Shown: positions 1 to 12,100 of the stretch, in pieces | Layout: each line of letters begins with the position of its first letter | How positions within the stretch are numbered: position 1 is the first letter of the stretch | Origin: Burhinus oedicnemus | Taxonomy: Eukaryota; Chordata; Aves; Charadriiformes; Burhinidae | Direction: 5' to 3' | NCBI GenBank assembly: GCA_008921705.1 | Contig: VFFE01007583.1 | Span: forward strand, 1,621,496 to 1,685,495 | DNA length: 64,000 nucleotides | Notes under the pieces: model-generated | Database searches by the model: none | The model's input: only the letters and a program-made list of their open reading frames with translations | Told to the model about the DNA's origin: nothing | Translations under genes and position numbers: made by a program

Positions 1-236
1 CTTCCCCAGCACCTGCTGGTGACGTGATTGTCATCCTGGGAGCTTGATACGGTTTTGTATATATTTCATTATTTTTCTTTTTATTATTTTATTATCAATA
101 TTTCATTAAAGTAGTTTAGATCCTTCTAAACTCTTAAGTCTCTTTTTCTCTCTCTTTCTTGCCTCCCAAGCGGAGCAGGAGAGAGAGAGCATCTGTCGTT
201 CCACCGGATTGGGCCAATTTGGCCCAAACCACGACA
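1..236 (+). mobile_element. Probable endogenous retrovirus LTR, 3' part only
   Basis: This stretch looks like the R-U5 end of an avian endogenous retroviral LTR whose 5' part lies outside the window. A very AT-rich segment (about 50-115) with an ATTAAA polyadenylation-like signal near 106 is followed by a T/C-rich segment (about 120-165). A GC-richer end follows, closing with ACGACA at 231-236, so the element would finish in the CA typical of LTRs. Composition returns to ordinary AT-rich DNA just after. The end resembles, from memory, LTRs common in bird genomes, but I cannot assign the family. No retroviral gene or primer-binding site is seen downstream, which fits a solo LTR or the 3' LTR of a provirus lying to the left. 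Confidence 0.5.
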
Positions 237-3200
237 ACGTGTGAATGGACCTTTTCCTTTTACCCAAAGATGGAAGTAGCCTCACTTTTAGGAGTTTCAA
301 TGAATGTGTTCAGTTTTTTTAGTAAATTGATAGAAGAGTGCATAAATTAGAATGAAGGCATATGAAAGGCAGAGAGTTTGCTTGGGTGTGTGACTTCAGC
401 ATAGGCTTTGCTCAAGTCTTGTTACGTAAACTTTCATGGAGGACTTATGACCCCAGGTCTGCTCTGAGAATCCCAAACTCATGCAATGATGAGAAAGTTC
501 AGGAAAGATCAGCATGGATCTATACATGCAAATATGCATCCAAAGAAACTTATCTGTTTGGATTGGAAAATAGCACTTAAAGGAAATATAGGTCCAGAAC
601 AGCAATCCTAAGCAATATGTTTTATCATTGGTTATTCTTTAACTGTTTCAAACATTGGCTTTTTGCAATAATTAAATTTAAAGCTATTTTTGTGCTTTTA
701 AGGACCTGTCTTATCTACAACTCATGATCCACAGTTTGTTAGGATATCAAGGGAGACCTTTGACTATGGAGAATCCATGCAGTGCAATTAGTTTTGCCAG
801 CAATAGTCCTGGCAGACCAGGGACGACATCAGTCACTCAGCTTTAATTATCACCAGGTAAAGTAAGGTAAGGCAAGGCAAGGTGCACATAATTTGGGATA
901 TCATTGGTTAAGGAGAGGATAACAAGTTCCTAGAGGCATAAGCAAGATTCCAAGATGTTGGTTTGAACAAACAGAGCAAACCTGATTTTAGGGCAGCTAA
1001 GACCTTTTCTGCATCTGTGTGGGTGATTGGATGTTGGCTGGGGTCAACCTGCCACATGTCTTAATGCTGTATAAATGTACACCTCTGCATGATGTTCATT
1101 GGCTAATTTGATAAAATTGAGACCATTGTGCCCACTTCTGCTTCATATCATGTTTGTTCAGCTCTTGTACTGGAGAGGTCTGATATTGGTGATTATGGGA
1201 CTTTGGCACGGTACAGAAACTGATAATGTTTTAGAGCAAAAGTTGCCCTTTCAACCAGATAAATCAAGATTAGGTTAACTTTGATCAGACAGTGACTCCA
1301 TGGTTAGCAGAGTAAACTGGAAGCTGCATGAGCCCAAAGAAAGTGAAAAAGTTACATAGGAAGTTAAGCCAAAGTTATTATTTTTCTGAGACCACTACAT
1401 TTTGTGGTGGGGAGAGAGTAATCTGTTTTAGAAATCTAAGTGAAGTCTGTGCAGGGAATACATACTATAGCTGTGTGTTTCCATGTTAAATTGAGTGAAG
1501 TGTGTATAAAAGCTGTTGTTGGCAGTCTTGAAAAGGAAGGCACAGGAAAGGGTGTAATGACATCACTCTTGGTAACCTATGACAGCATAATGGACAGGAA
1601 GCGTATTTTTATGCACAAAAAATGTGTTGAAGTGCTGAATCCTGCTGAGGTCAAGGGAAGATTAGGTTCATAGAAGATACATTGGAGAGGAGCCTAACAT
1701 AGCCTTGGGATGCTCATACAAGCAGAGGTTATGTGTCATGTTCTTGTAAATGATCTTTCTACCACTGTAATCCAGCAAGAAGCCCACTGAATTCCCACCT
1801 TTCCCTGAGCTACCTTGCTGGGGAGATAATAGATACACATGCTCTGTGGATTGGGAACAAAGACCAGAATGTGTTCACTAGTGGGTTACATTTATGTTCA
1901 TTGTAGGTTTTTTAATTTTTAAACACTGTTCACAGTACAAACAAGCATGTGGGAAACTGGGAAAAGTGATACTTGCTAAAAGTTTTAGGTCCTATTTTGT
2001 TCCAGTGAATCAGTCTAGATAACACTCCTATAAAATTCAGAGTTCTTTCCTTGTGCTTAAATGAAACTCAGAATGCTGGGGGGAGAAATATTTTTACAGC
2101 CTTTGAAAACATCAAAGGCATTACTTTCTGCCTGATCGTTGAATATGAAAGCCCCAGTGAGAACTACAAATGAAAGAAAACAAGTCAGAAAACATTGGGA
2201 CAAGCATTAGGAAAGCTGCATTTGGACCATGAAATGGAATGACAGCTACAGATGGTTATTGATGAACTTGAATCCCACCGTGTAAGAGAATCAGGATCAT
2301 AGGACCCTAAACAGACTTTGAAGGAAATAAAGCAAGCTAGGAAAAGGGAATGACAGCACTTTATTTTGTTCCCTTAAAAGTCCATGGATTTAAAACACAC
2401 ACTGAACGATTTATAGCAGCTAAAGGTCGCTGTACCAAGAAGCTTGCTACTGAATCCTCATTGCTGGATTTGCTTCTTTTTCTCTTCCGTAAAGCAGAGG
2501 TTACTATTTCCTTCATGCTGCACAAGAAAGAAGGAGCTAAAACAGCTCTATCATTTTTCTTAAAAGGACCTGGAAACAGAGTGGCCTGTCTTTGTATACT
2601 GTCACTTGAAATATCTGAAAATACATAGCTATCTTTTGATTAGATCCAGGAGAATTATTTGCAGCAAACAAATCTGTTTATAAATACAGAGTTTTCTACT
2701 CTTCATGAATTGTAAGCAAATGATTACTTCTTCCTAGAATATTTTCATTCCTTGGAATTATTCAACAGCTATTTTATGTGAATATATTTCAACCTACAGA
2801 TTACTGAGAAATTGTTTGCTAAGAGTATTGCTTTAAGTATTTTACATTTACAATTTAAAACCCAAGCTGTTTAGATTAGATACATACATCAGTGTTAAAA
2901 TTCTGTTTAATAATTTTATAAGAGTAGATCTCACAATCAGGTTTCTGTGTAACTTTAAAAATAACTCTGGATTTAGGTATGGTTTAACAAAGAACACTGG
3001 AAAAGAGGAAGACTTTCATATCATGTTTTGTATAAGGATGAAGCATGCTTTGCTGATGAGGTTTCTCGCTGCACTAGTGACAGAACAAATTCCAGAAAAA
3101 GGCTATCAGTAATAAAGTAAAAAGTCCATGATACACTACCAAAATGCACTGTTTCCTAAGAGAAAATAACAGTGCAATATGTTTATAAGTGACTAATTTT

Positions 3201-3685
3201 CCTGCTAGATGGAGTTTGTTAGACTGTGAATTTCAATTAGAGATAAAAGCTAAAATTATATTCAGAGGTAGCCAATTAACTGTTTGTAGTTATTTAATTT
3301 TTTGAGGAAAAGAGAAAAACAATTTTACTTCTTTAATGCCCTTGATAAATTTGCCTCTTATTTGTCAAAATGTAGGCTTTGTTCAGTAATGTGTATGGAA
3401 ACAGTCTTTCTAGTTCTTAAATATAGATTCAGTTTGCATTAGTTTGGTTATCCATTCTGAGTTCAGCTACATGAATAGCTGTGATTAGTGCACAGAAAAT
3501 GCACAATTAATACTTTTGCAAAGTGAAAGTCAAGGTCCGTGAAAACAAGCAAAAATAACCATCTTTTATTTTCATGTGGGAAAAGGAAAAACACTGAAAT
3601 CACTCTCATATGTCACCGATGGCTGAATGCTTTGACTATTTTGCCCACCATTTATATTTCTGCAAACAGTTGTAGACAGGCTCCA
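237..3685. other. Non-coding AT-rich DNA
   Basis: No gene, RNA gene or recognisable mobile element is seen. Open frames here are short and have no family resemblance. A short degenerate GGTAA/GGCAA repeat lies at about 855-882. Confidence 0.6.
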
Positions 3686-4640
3686 AAAGCAACTCAGGTG
3701 CCTAGGAGCACCATGTTGCAAGCGTGTTCTTGGCTTTCTGGCCCCAGGGCACAATACCAAACTCCGTAAATAAGTCGTCCAAATATCAGTGAAACCTGGG
3801 CTTTGGCCCGGTGAGTTTCCTGAGCTGTGGTTGCTGTTCCCATGGGCCCTGCACTGATCTCAGCCAGCTGAGCTCCCTGCTGGTGGTGCAGAAGTTGCCA
3901 GGGTAATGTCAGAGCTAAGAAATGGAGGGAAAGAGGGGGAAAGGGAGCAAGTTGCCCCTTTTGTCTCCTCCTCCTGCTTTCCTTCACGCCTGCATGCGGT
4001 GCTATCCACACGTGTGCCAAACAGCTTAGAGACAGCTTCTAAACTGCCAAAATTTGTCTCTTTTTGACCCTGAAGGCACTAATACGACTATCTTGGAGCC
4101 CATGGTGCTCATTTCAGCTCAGCCTGGGGCAGAGTCTCCTGCCCTGAGCTATGCTGTCATTGCCTGGGGCACAGCCCTGCCTTCTGGAATGACCATCACT
4201 TGCCCCAGTTTTGCACGCCTGGCTCAGGCTCTGGGGGATGGCATCCTGTGGGTGAGGACACAGACAGTACCCAGACAACTTGGGCTCCTGGCTGAGCTTC
4301 CCCCATGGAGCTGCCCTGCTGGCCCTGCACCCTGATGTAGGCTACCAAAAAGAGGTGACTAGTCCAGCCTTGCTGAGTTCAGGCTCCTGTGGCCCCTGAG
4401 GGATTCCAAGTCCTGAGTCAGAATATTAAAAATCTGTGAGTCAAGTTATGCTGAAACCCTAGCTCCAGCTTGGGTTTATCACACAACATGAACTCACCTG
4501 ATGGCAAGTGTCTAAACGGGCCAGTATGTCCCAGAGCAGGAGCTGCCTTGTGTGGGCTTAAGGGGTTGGGTGACGACAAGTGTATACCTGCAGCTCTGGG
4601 GATCTCCCAGCTCTGGCTGACTGTTTGAACCACTAACCTC
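3686..4640. other. Unassigned GC-rich block
   Basis: This block of nearly 1 kb is visibly richer in G and C than its surroundings and is open in short frames on both strands (for example - strand 3694-4020 and + strand 4054-4335). The translations show no motif I recognise. Sharp composition edges suggest an old inserted repeat, perhaps LTR-derived, or an old exonic or GC-biased patch. I cannot decide between these. Confidence 0.4.
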
Positions 4641-6408
4641 CATTAATGAAGCTCCATCACCTCCAACCCAGCCTTACACGGAAACGATGGCTGCAGCTGC
4701 AGTTTATGAAAAGCCTCAGCATCCCCCAAAGATCAGGTGTGCCCTAGCAATAAGTGTCCTCAAGGGGGTGTATCATGAAGAATGCTATCCTTCTGGAATA
4801 AAACTGAATTTCAGGGATGAACTCAATGCTTTGCTGCATCAAGAATGGACATGTGCAAAGATACTAGCTAGTCACCTGAATTTTAAACTCAAAAAATGAA
4901 GCATTTGTAGAATTTAAAAAACAGATGATCAGAGGTTTTCATGGTTATAATTTAGGATTTTCTCAATCTGTCCCACTCTAGATAGCCCTCAGTGCATCCC
5001 TGAAACACGATCAATCTGGTTCTTGGTGAACAAAGTGTATCATAGCAAAAAGAGTTGGTATGAAACTCTGATCACTTGGCATAACACATCTAGTGACTAT
5101 TGCTTTCCAACCTGTATGTTCAGCCAGGTAGTGGGAAGAATCCGTCTGTCTGAATGAGCACCTGAACTACAACTTTTTTTTTTTTTTTTTTTAAATTTAG
5201 CTGAATTCAGGGAAAAGTCCTCTGGCAAGCTTAAATACAGTGATTAAAGAGAATATTTAAAAAAAAAACCAAAGAAGTCATTCTTATCCATGACTGTTCT
5301 GTCAGCAAGAGATATCTGTTCCAAGAGTGAGGCTTTAAAAAAACCAATGATACCTCCTTGGTAGTCTCTGCTATTTTTAAAGATGGAAGACATAGAGCAT
5401 ATTTTATGTCTTGCTGTAAGAGTACAGGCATGATGTGTCATGAGTATGTTGTCAGGAAATAGTAAAGATTCAGTTGTGAAGAGGAGGTCATTGGCTCTTT
5501 GCAGGTTGTGTGGGCTCAGGCTTTGATGTTGGCCATTTAAAGAGTGACACTAAAAACTGTGACAAGAGAAGGAACCTGCATTTTTCCACTTCTTTGTAAC
5601 ATGTAAAGATGTGTGGGTGAAGCAGAGAAGATCGCAACAGAGCCTCCACCATCTGAATGCACTTCAAGAGGAGAGGAAAAAAAAAAAAGGTTGTACACAG
5701 AGGCAGCAAGCTAGGGGTAAGATGTCTCAAAACAGATTAAAATACCATAGGAAAAAGCACCTCTGAGAAGAAAAAAGTAAATTTGGATCACGGAGCAAAA
5801 TATACTTCACAAGTAGGAGGAACAGGAAAAAAGGGAGCTAGAGGAAAATTTAGGCAGATAATTTTGTAAACTGCTATCCATTCTGATAGGACCATCAAGT
5901 GGGCACAGGTAAGAGATGAATTATAACCAGAACTACTTTCTGGGATGGCCTTACAGATGAGTAACAGAAGTGAAGGGAAGTATTATAACCACAATTGCTT
6001 TGTAGCATCAGGGTCCTGGTGCTAATTTGCTATGGCTGCAAGAATAATGAGCGCACTAGGTACGATCACATGCTTTTGGCTTCCTTTCTCTTTCTGGTTA
6101 TGCCTGGGATAAAGCAAACATAGTTTGCAGGGCAAATATTTTTAATGAGACTTTTAAAATCCTTCACTTACTGCTTTCCAATGTTATATAAGAGGACTGA
6201 TCATAACTAGACAGGTAAAAAAACCCCAAACAATGGAAGTTCAGATATGGTCTATTAATTGTTACATGACACAAAGAAAATAAAAACTTACTTTCCTTGA
6301 ATCACTCCATCCAAACATAATATATCTATTAATAAGCAGTTATTCATTCTTCCTTCATTTTGCAAAATAATACTGCAATGTAACTGTTGATTAATGACTA
6401 TATTTCTA
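4641..6408. other. Non-coding DNA with poly-T tract
   Basis: No gene is seen. A run of 19 T lies at 5174-5192 and shorter A runs lie near 5260 and 5680. The end of this stretch is the 5' truncation point of the CR1 copy that follows. Confidence 0.6.
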
Positions 6409-9142
6409 TTTCAGCACTCCATGTGACTGGAGTGCTGCAATGGATGGCTATAAGCTCTTCAGAAGGGATAGGCAGGGAAGGAGAGGTGGTGGGGTGGCTC
6501 TATATGTTAGGGAGTGTTTTGATTGAATAGAGTTCAATGACTGCGAAGGCAAGGTCGAGTGCTTATGGGTAAGGATGAGGGGGAAGGCCAACAAGGCAGA
6601 TATCCTGTTGGGAGTCTGTTATAGAGCACCCAATCAGGATGAAGCAACAGACGAAGCATTCTACAAGCAGCTGACAGAAGTCTCACAATCCCCAGCCCTT
6701 GTCCTAGTAGGGGAATTCAATTTAGCAGACATCTGCTAGAAATACAACACAGCAGAGAAGAAACAGTCTAGGTGATTCCTGGAGTGTGTGGAAGATAACT
6801 TCCTGACACAACTGGTAAGTGAGCCTACCAGCGGAGGTGCCTCGCTAGACCTGCTGCTCACAAATAGAGAAGATCTGGTGGGTGATGTGGTGGTTGGAGG
6901 CCGTCTTGGGCTTAGCGAGCATGAAATGATAGAGTTCTCGATTCTTGGTGAAGTAAGGAAGGGGGTCAGCAAAACCACTACCATGGACTTCCGGAAGGCA
7001 GACTTCAGCCTGTTCAGGACACTTGTTGAGAGAGTCCCTTGGAAGAGAGTTCTGAAGGGCAAAGGAGTCCAGGAAGGCTGCACATTCTTCAAGAAGGAAG
7101 TCTTAGAGGTGCAGGAGCAGGCTGTCCCCATGTGTCGTAAGATGAACCGATGGGGAAGACGACCGGCCTGGCTGAACAGGGAGCTTTTGCTGGGACTCAG
7201 AACAAAAAGGAGAGTTTACCACCTTTGGAAGAAGGGGCAGGCAACTCAAGAAGAGTATAGGGATCCAGATAGGTCATGCAGAAAAAACATCAGGAAGGCA
7301 AAAGAACAGCTAGATCTTAATCCAGCCACTGTCATAGGAGGTAACAAAAAAGGTTTTTACAAATACATTAACAACAAAAAGAGAGCCAGGGAGAATCTCC
7401 ACCCCTTATTGGATGCAGAGGGGAAGATTGTCAACAAGGATGAGGAGAAGGCTGAGGTACTTAATGCCTTCTTTGCCTCAGTCTTTAATAGTAAGACCAG
7501 TCATCCTCAGGGTATTCAGCCCCCTGAGCTTGAGGACAGGGAAGAAGAACAGAATAAACCCCCCATAATCCAAGAGGAAGCAGTTAACGACCTGCTACAC
7601 CAACTGGACAGTCACAAGTCTATGGGACCAGATGGGATCCACCCGAGAGTGCTGAGGGAGCTGGCGGAGGAGCTTGCCAAGCCACTCTGCATCATTTTTC
7701 AGTGGTCCTGGTCAACGGGGGAGGTTCCAGATGACTGGAGGCTTGCCAATGTGACATCCATCTACAGGAAGGGTCGGAAGGAGGATCCAGGCAACTACAG
7801 GCCTGTCAGCCTGACCTCAGTACCAGGAAAGATCATGGAACGGATCATCCTGAGTGCACTCACATGGCATGTGAAGGACAACCAGGGGATCAGGCCCAGC
7901 CAGCATGGGTTCATGAAAGGCAGGTCCTGTTTGACCAACTCCTTTTACAACCAGGTGACCTGCCTGGTGGATGAAGGAAAGGCTGTGGATGTTGTCTACT
8001 TGCACTTTAGTAAGGCCTTTGGCACAGTCTCCCACAGCATTCTGCTAGAGAAGCTGGCAGCCCCTGGCTTAGACAGGTGTACTCTTCGCTGGGTTAAAAA
8101 CTAGCCAAGCCCAGAGAGTTGTGGTGAATGGTGTTACATCCAGCTGGCGGCAGGTCTCAAGCAGTGTTCCTCAGGGCTCAGTTTTGGGGCCAGCCTTGTT
8201 TAATATCTTTATTGATGATCTGGAGGAGGGGATTGAGTGCACCCTCAGTAAGTTTGCAGATGACACCAAATTAAGCGGCAGTGTTGATCTGCTTGAGTGT
8301 AGGAAGGTTCTGCAGAGAGATCTGGACAGACTGGATCAATGGGCTGAAGCCAACTGCATGAGGTTTAAGAAAGCCAAGTGCCAGGTCCTGCACTTGGGTC
8401 ACAACAACACCAGGCAACACTACAGGCTTGAGGAGGAGTGGCTGGAAAGCTGCCTGGCAGAAAAGGATCTTGGGGGTCCTGGTGGACAGCTGGCTAAACA
8501 TGAGCCAGCAGTGTGCCCAGGTAGCCAAGAAGGCCAACGGCATCTTGGCCTGTCTCAAGAATAGTGTGGCCAGCAGGAGCAGGGAAGTGATCGTGCCCCT
8601 GTACTCAGTGCTGGTGAGGCTGCAGCTTGAGTACTGTGTTCAGTTTTGGGCGCCACAGTATAGGAGGGACATGGAGGTGCTGGAGCATGTCCAGAGAAGG
8701 GCAACAAAGTTGGTGAGGGGTCTGGAGAACATGTCTTATGAAGAACGGCTGAAGGAATTATTATTGTTTAGTTTGGACAAGAGAAGGCTGAGGGGAGACG
8801 TTATTGCTCTCTACAACTACCTGAAAGGAGGTTGTAGTGAGATGGGTGCTGGTCTCTTCTCCCAAGTAACTAGTGATAGGACAAGAGGAAACGGGTTCAA
8901 GTTGCACCAGGGGAGGTTTAGGCTGGACATTAGGAAAAAGTTTTTCACTGAAAGAGTTCTCAAACATTGGAAGAGGCTGCCCAGGGAGGTGGTTGAGTCA
9001 CCATCCCTAGATGTGTTTAAAAGTTGTGTAGATGTGGTGCTAAGAGACATGGTTTAGTGGCGCACCTGGTAGAGTAGGGTCAATGATTGGACTAGATGAT
9101 CTCGAAGGTCTTTTCCAACCTAAACAATTCTATGATTATATG
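6409..9142 (+). mobile_element. CR1 LINE retrotransposon, long 5'-truncated copy
   Basis: This is a chicken-repeat-1 (CR1) non-LTR retrotransposon, the dominant LINE of birds. It begins inside the ORF2 endonuclease domain (reading DGYKLFRRDRQGRRGGG from about 6431) and runs through the reverse transcriptase to the ORF2 stop at 9055-9057. A short 3' UTR follows (GGACTAGATGATCTCGAAGG at about 9089) and then a tail of degenerate ATTCTATG units at about 9127-9142. CR1 ends in a short octamer repeat rather than poly(A), and 5' truncation is the rule for the family, so the structure is typical. ORF1 and the 5' UTR are missing. I see no target-site duplication. The well-preserved reading frame suggests a younger copy than the others here. 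Confidence 0.95.
6425..9057 (+). pseudogene. CR1 ORF2 remnant: endonuclease plus reverse transcriptase, broken
   Basis: CR1 ORF2 combines an APE-type endonuclease, which nicks target DNA, with a reverse transcriptase that copies the element RNA at the nick. The frame carries stops at 6524-6526 (TGA, probably from a Cys codon), 6737-6739 (TAG, probably from Trp) and 6773-6775 (TGA, probably from Arg). It is then open for 438 codons from 6788 to 8104. About 8 bases appear to be lost near 8102, shifting the frame to the 8121-8564 reading. One extra G in the run near 8470 shifts it again to the frame ending at 9057. Catalytic sites are also altered: GEFN for the family GDFN (6710-6721), SEH for SDH (6914-6922), and in RT motif A a His at 8003-8005 where the family has Asp (LHFSKAFG). 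FADD of RT motif C is intact at 8253-8264. The product would be inactive. The opposite-strand frames here are shadows. Confidence 0.93.
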
Positions 9143-12100
9143 AAATGTACTGGCTAGCTCCTAAGATAAAAAGGAAAAAAGAAAAGGGAGTGGGTGATTG
9201 ACCTAACAAGAAACAAAGATATCCAACAGGTTTCCAAAGATACAGTTCTTTCTTCTATGTACAGATTTTGTTGAAGATGGCATATATTTTCTTCAAGGCA
9301 CTGTTTCGTAATTAGAAGTGATGACCAGCCCAGGGATTCTCATCACAAAATTCAGGAGCTGGAGAACAGCAGAGAACCTTGTAAAAATTCCCCAGACTGG
9401 CAGTGCCTGCAGTTTTGTGCAGACCTGCTTTTGCATTTGTTCATCAAGGTTTTGGAACAACATACGTACAGCAATTTGATCAGTAAAAACTTACCAGTAC
9501 TGTTTGATACGCTGGCTCTACTTCATCTGCAATAGAAGTATCACTGTAACCGTCTCACTACAGCATGGCTTTTCACATTTGTGGGAATAAGTGTTATGAC
9601 TTTTCACAGTTACTTCCCATAATTGTATGCAATAACCATTGCACTTTTCTACTCCAGTATATACAGAGCAATATTTTCAGGCTGGGGTGCCAATATCTAT
9701 GTGCTGAATCCCTGGTTCACGACAGGGCTAAACACTCTCATTGGTGTGACTAGTCAGGTCTCAGCTGCTGCTTCTGCATCTGGAGTTTTCCACAAAGGCG
9801 ATGTCATCTTCCCAGCAAGTCTTGCCCATCACATTGAGATAGAAGTGTCCAGACTGAGCAAAGCTCACCTGTGTAATCTTGTGGGCAGTTCTGCACCGTG
9901 TGTAGCTTGTGTCCTAGAAATTGCTTACAGACTGACACCCCTGAGTGAGAAATCTATTTTCGATTTGTGTGCCACAGTAGAGCAAAAGACGTGTATTAAG
10001 TAGTGCATGGCAAAGGAAGAGAGGAAGAAAATCAGACCAGTTTTTGTTAGGGGTGACCATACCCAGTCTCAGTGTTTGTTCCTCTTTCAGCAGTCCTACA
10101 TAAAGCTGAAGGCATTTGTTTTTTCCAAAGGAGATGGAAGAACAGCTGTGTACATTCTCACCCATGTGAGAATGGGTCAGCAACTGCTGGAGGAACAAAG
10201 AGAAGACCTTCGCTACTGACTTCAACATTCACAAAAATATGTAGCAGAAGACAAATGGAGAGATATATATAGACTATCACAAAAGTTATTGCCTTTTTGC
10301 CACAGTTATAGTTATACACAGAAAAGTTTACAGAAATTGAAATACTACATATTAAAATAAAACCCACTATGAAATTACTTAAGTGTATTGTTATCCACTT
10401 TTAAACTGTTTGAGTTAAATTTAATACAGGTGTTTTTAACAACATGAGCAAATAGAAATTTTCTGTCAAATGACCAAGTTTAAAATTGATTTGCACAGGA
10501 TTTAAATACCAGATAACTTTAGTTTTGTTTATATAAAACATCACTGCAGCTTTACCCTGAAGAACTGACAGAGACGTACTTAGCCCATACTTGCATAAAC
10601 AGAAGTGCATTAGTAAAATATGCATGTGACTGATTTATCAGTTTCGTGTAGCATTTATGCCGTCTACATATAAAACTATGCAAGAGTATTCCTAATCCAT
10701 TAAAAGAACTGTTATATAAAGTTCCTTTTTTAATTTGCTAATTACTGATTTTTAAAATGCTTTTCTGTAAGACTAATTCTGCCTCCAGGCCTAATCACCT
10801 ATGTTTCTGATGTTTTCTCTGGATAAAAAATAAGAGAAGAAACCTGCAGTGCTTATATCATAGGAATGTAGAGATAATCTTGTTGTATTATTTAGGAGAA
10901 AAATAGGTCTAATAACTTATCTGATGTTTTCCAATATATTTGTGTTCCTAAATGCCTGGTGTATCAAATATATTTTGTGTTTGTTTGTATTAGGGATTTT
11001 AGAAAATAGAGCTATGAGAGAGACTTGTGCATTGGGACCATATTAGTTTTGCTAATTCATGTAATTTTAAAACTGATTTCACTCACAATTCCTAATCCAT
11101 TGTTAGCAGTCAATCAGCTCTTACACTAAGTGGGATGTTCTGGCTCCTCCAGGGATTTGAAGCTTGCCTAAAATATGGTATTGATTTATTGAAATGCAAT
11201 TTTCATTGTAGAAGGCACACAGTGGGAAGATATGCAGCTGTATGAATACTGGATGACAATAGCATAGGAAGATAACATGAATATTGTATAAAAAAATTAC
11301 TGCAAGATGCAAGGAGAAGAAAAACAAACTCCTTTTTATGAGGAGAGAAGGCTAAACAATCCTTGGTCAATTTACATCTTAGTGAGCTTTCTGGGATTTG
11401 TCTGTGCATCCTGGACACATAGAAATTGAAGGGATTACAGCTAGAAGTACCAGTGCTGATAAAATAAGAACTGGCCTGAACTTTAAATCTAAAATTCAAA
11501 CCAGACTTGAACTAAAACACTTTAGATAACTGAGTGAAAAACATTTTTCATTATTTTTTTTCCTGGATGTTCTGATCTTAGTTGGAGTCAGAAACAAAAA
11601 TATTATTATTGTGCAAGTTTATCAGTTGTTGTTTTTCTGAACTGAAACAGCAACTTTCCCAGTAAAGACCAAATGTCTTAACACAGTTTGCTATACAGAG
11701 TTGTTTGAACAAAGTGCCCTGTAGAAAGGTGACCTTTATTTGGCCCTTAGATGAATAGGAAGGCTGGACAAGGATAGTAGTGCTTTCTGCAGAAAAACAG
11801 AAAAATCAGTGTTCTTACCCAATGACAAGAGTTGTGCCTTAAAGAAGTTGCAGTGGAAATGTGGTCTTATTCAATTCTTTCTCAATTAGGCCTCCATAAG
11901 GAGAACTAAACAATTTCTGGAGTAACAATCTTTCTCACTCGGTCGATCAATACTTATTCTTCAGTCTGTGAACTGTGTTCTTTTTTTTTTCCTCATTTCA
12001 GAAATGTATTCCATTATTAAAATGTTGCTTTTTCTTCTTCTTTTCTTTTTTTATTTTTTTTTTCTGTAGCTAGGAAGTAAAGAGAGGGGTGAATAAGAGG

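Noticed and set aside
3694..4335. Open frames of 93-108 codons on both strands of the GC-rich block
   Set aside because: GC-rich DNA lowers stop-codon frequency, so long frames on both strands are expected. Neither translation shows a motif.
9623..10003. 126-codon + strand frame after the CR1 copy
   Set aside because: No recognisable domain or homologue, and in vertebrate desert DNA a frame of this size is within chance. No promoter or splice evidence is seen.
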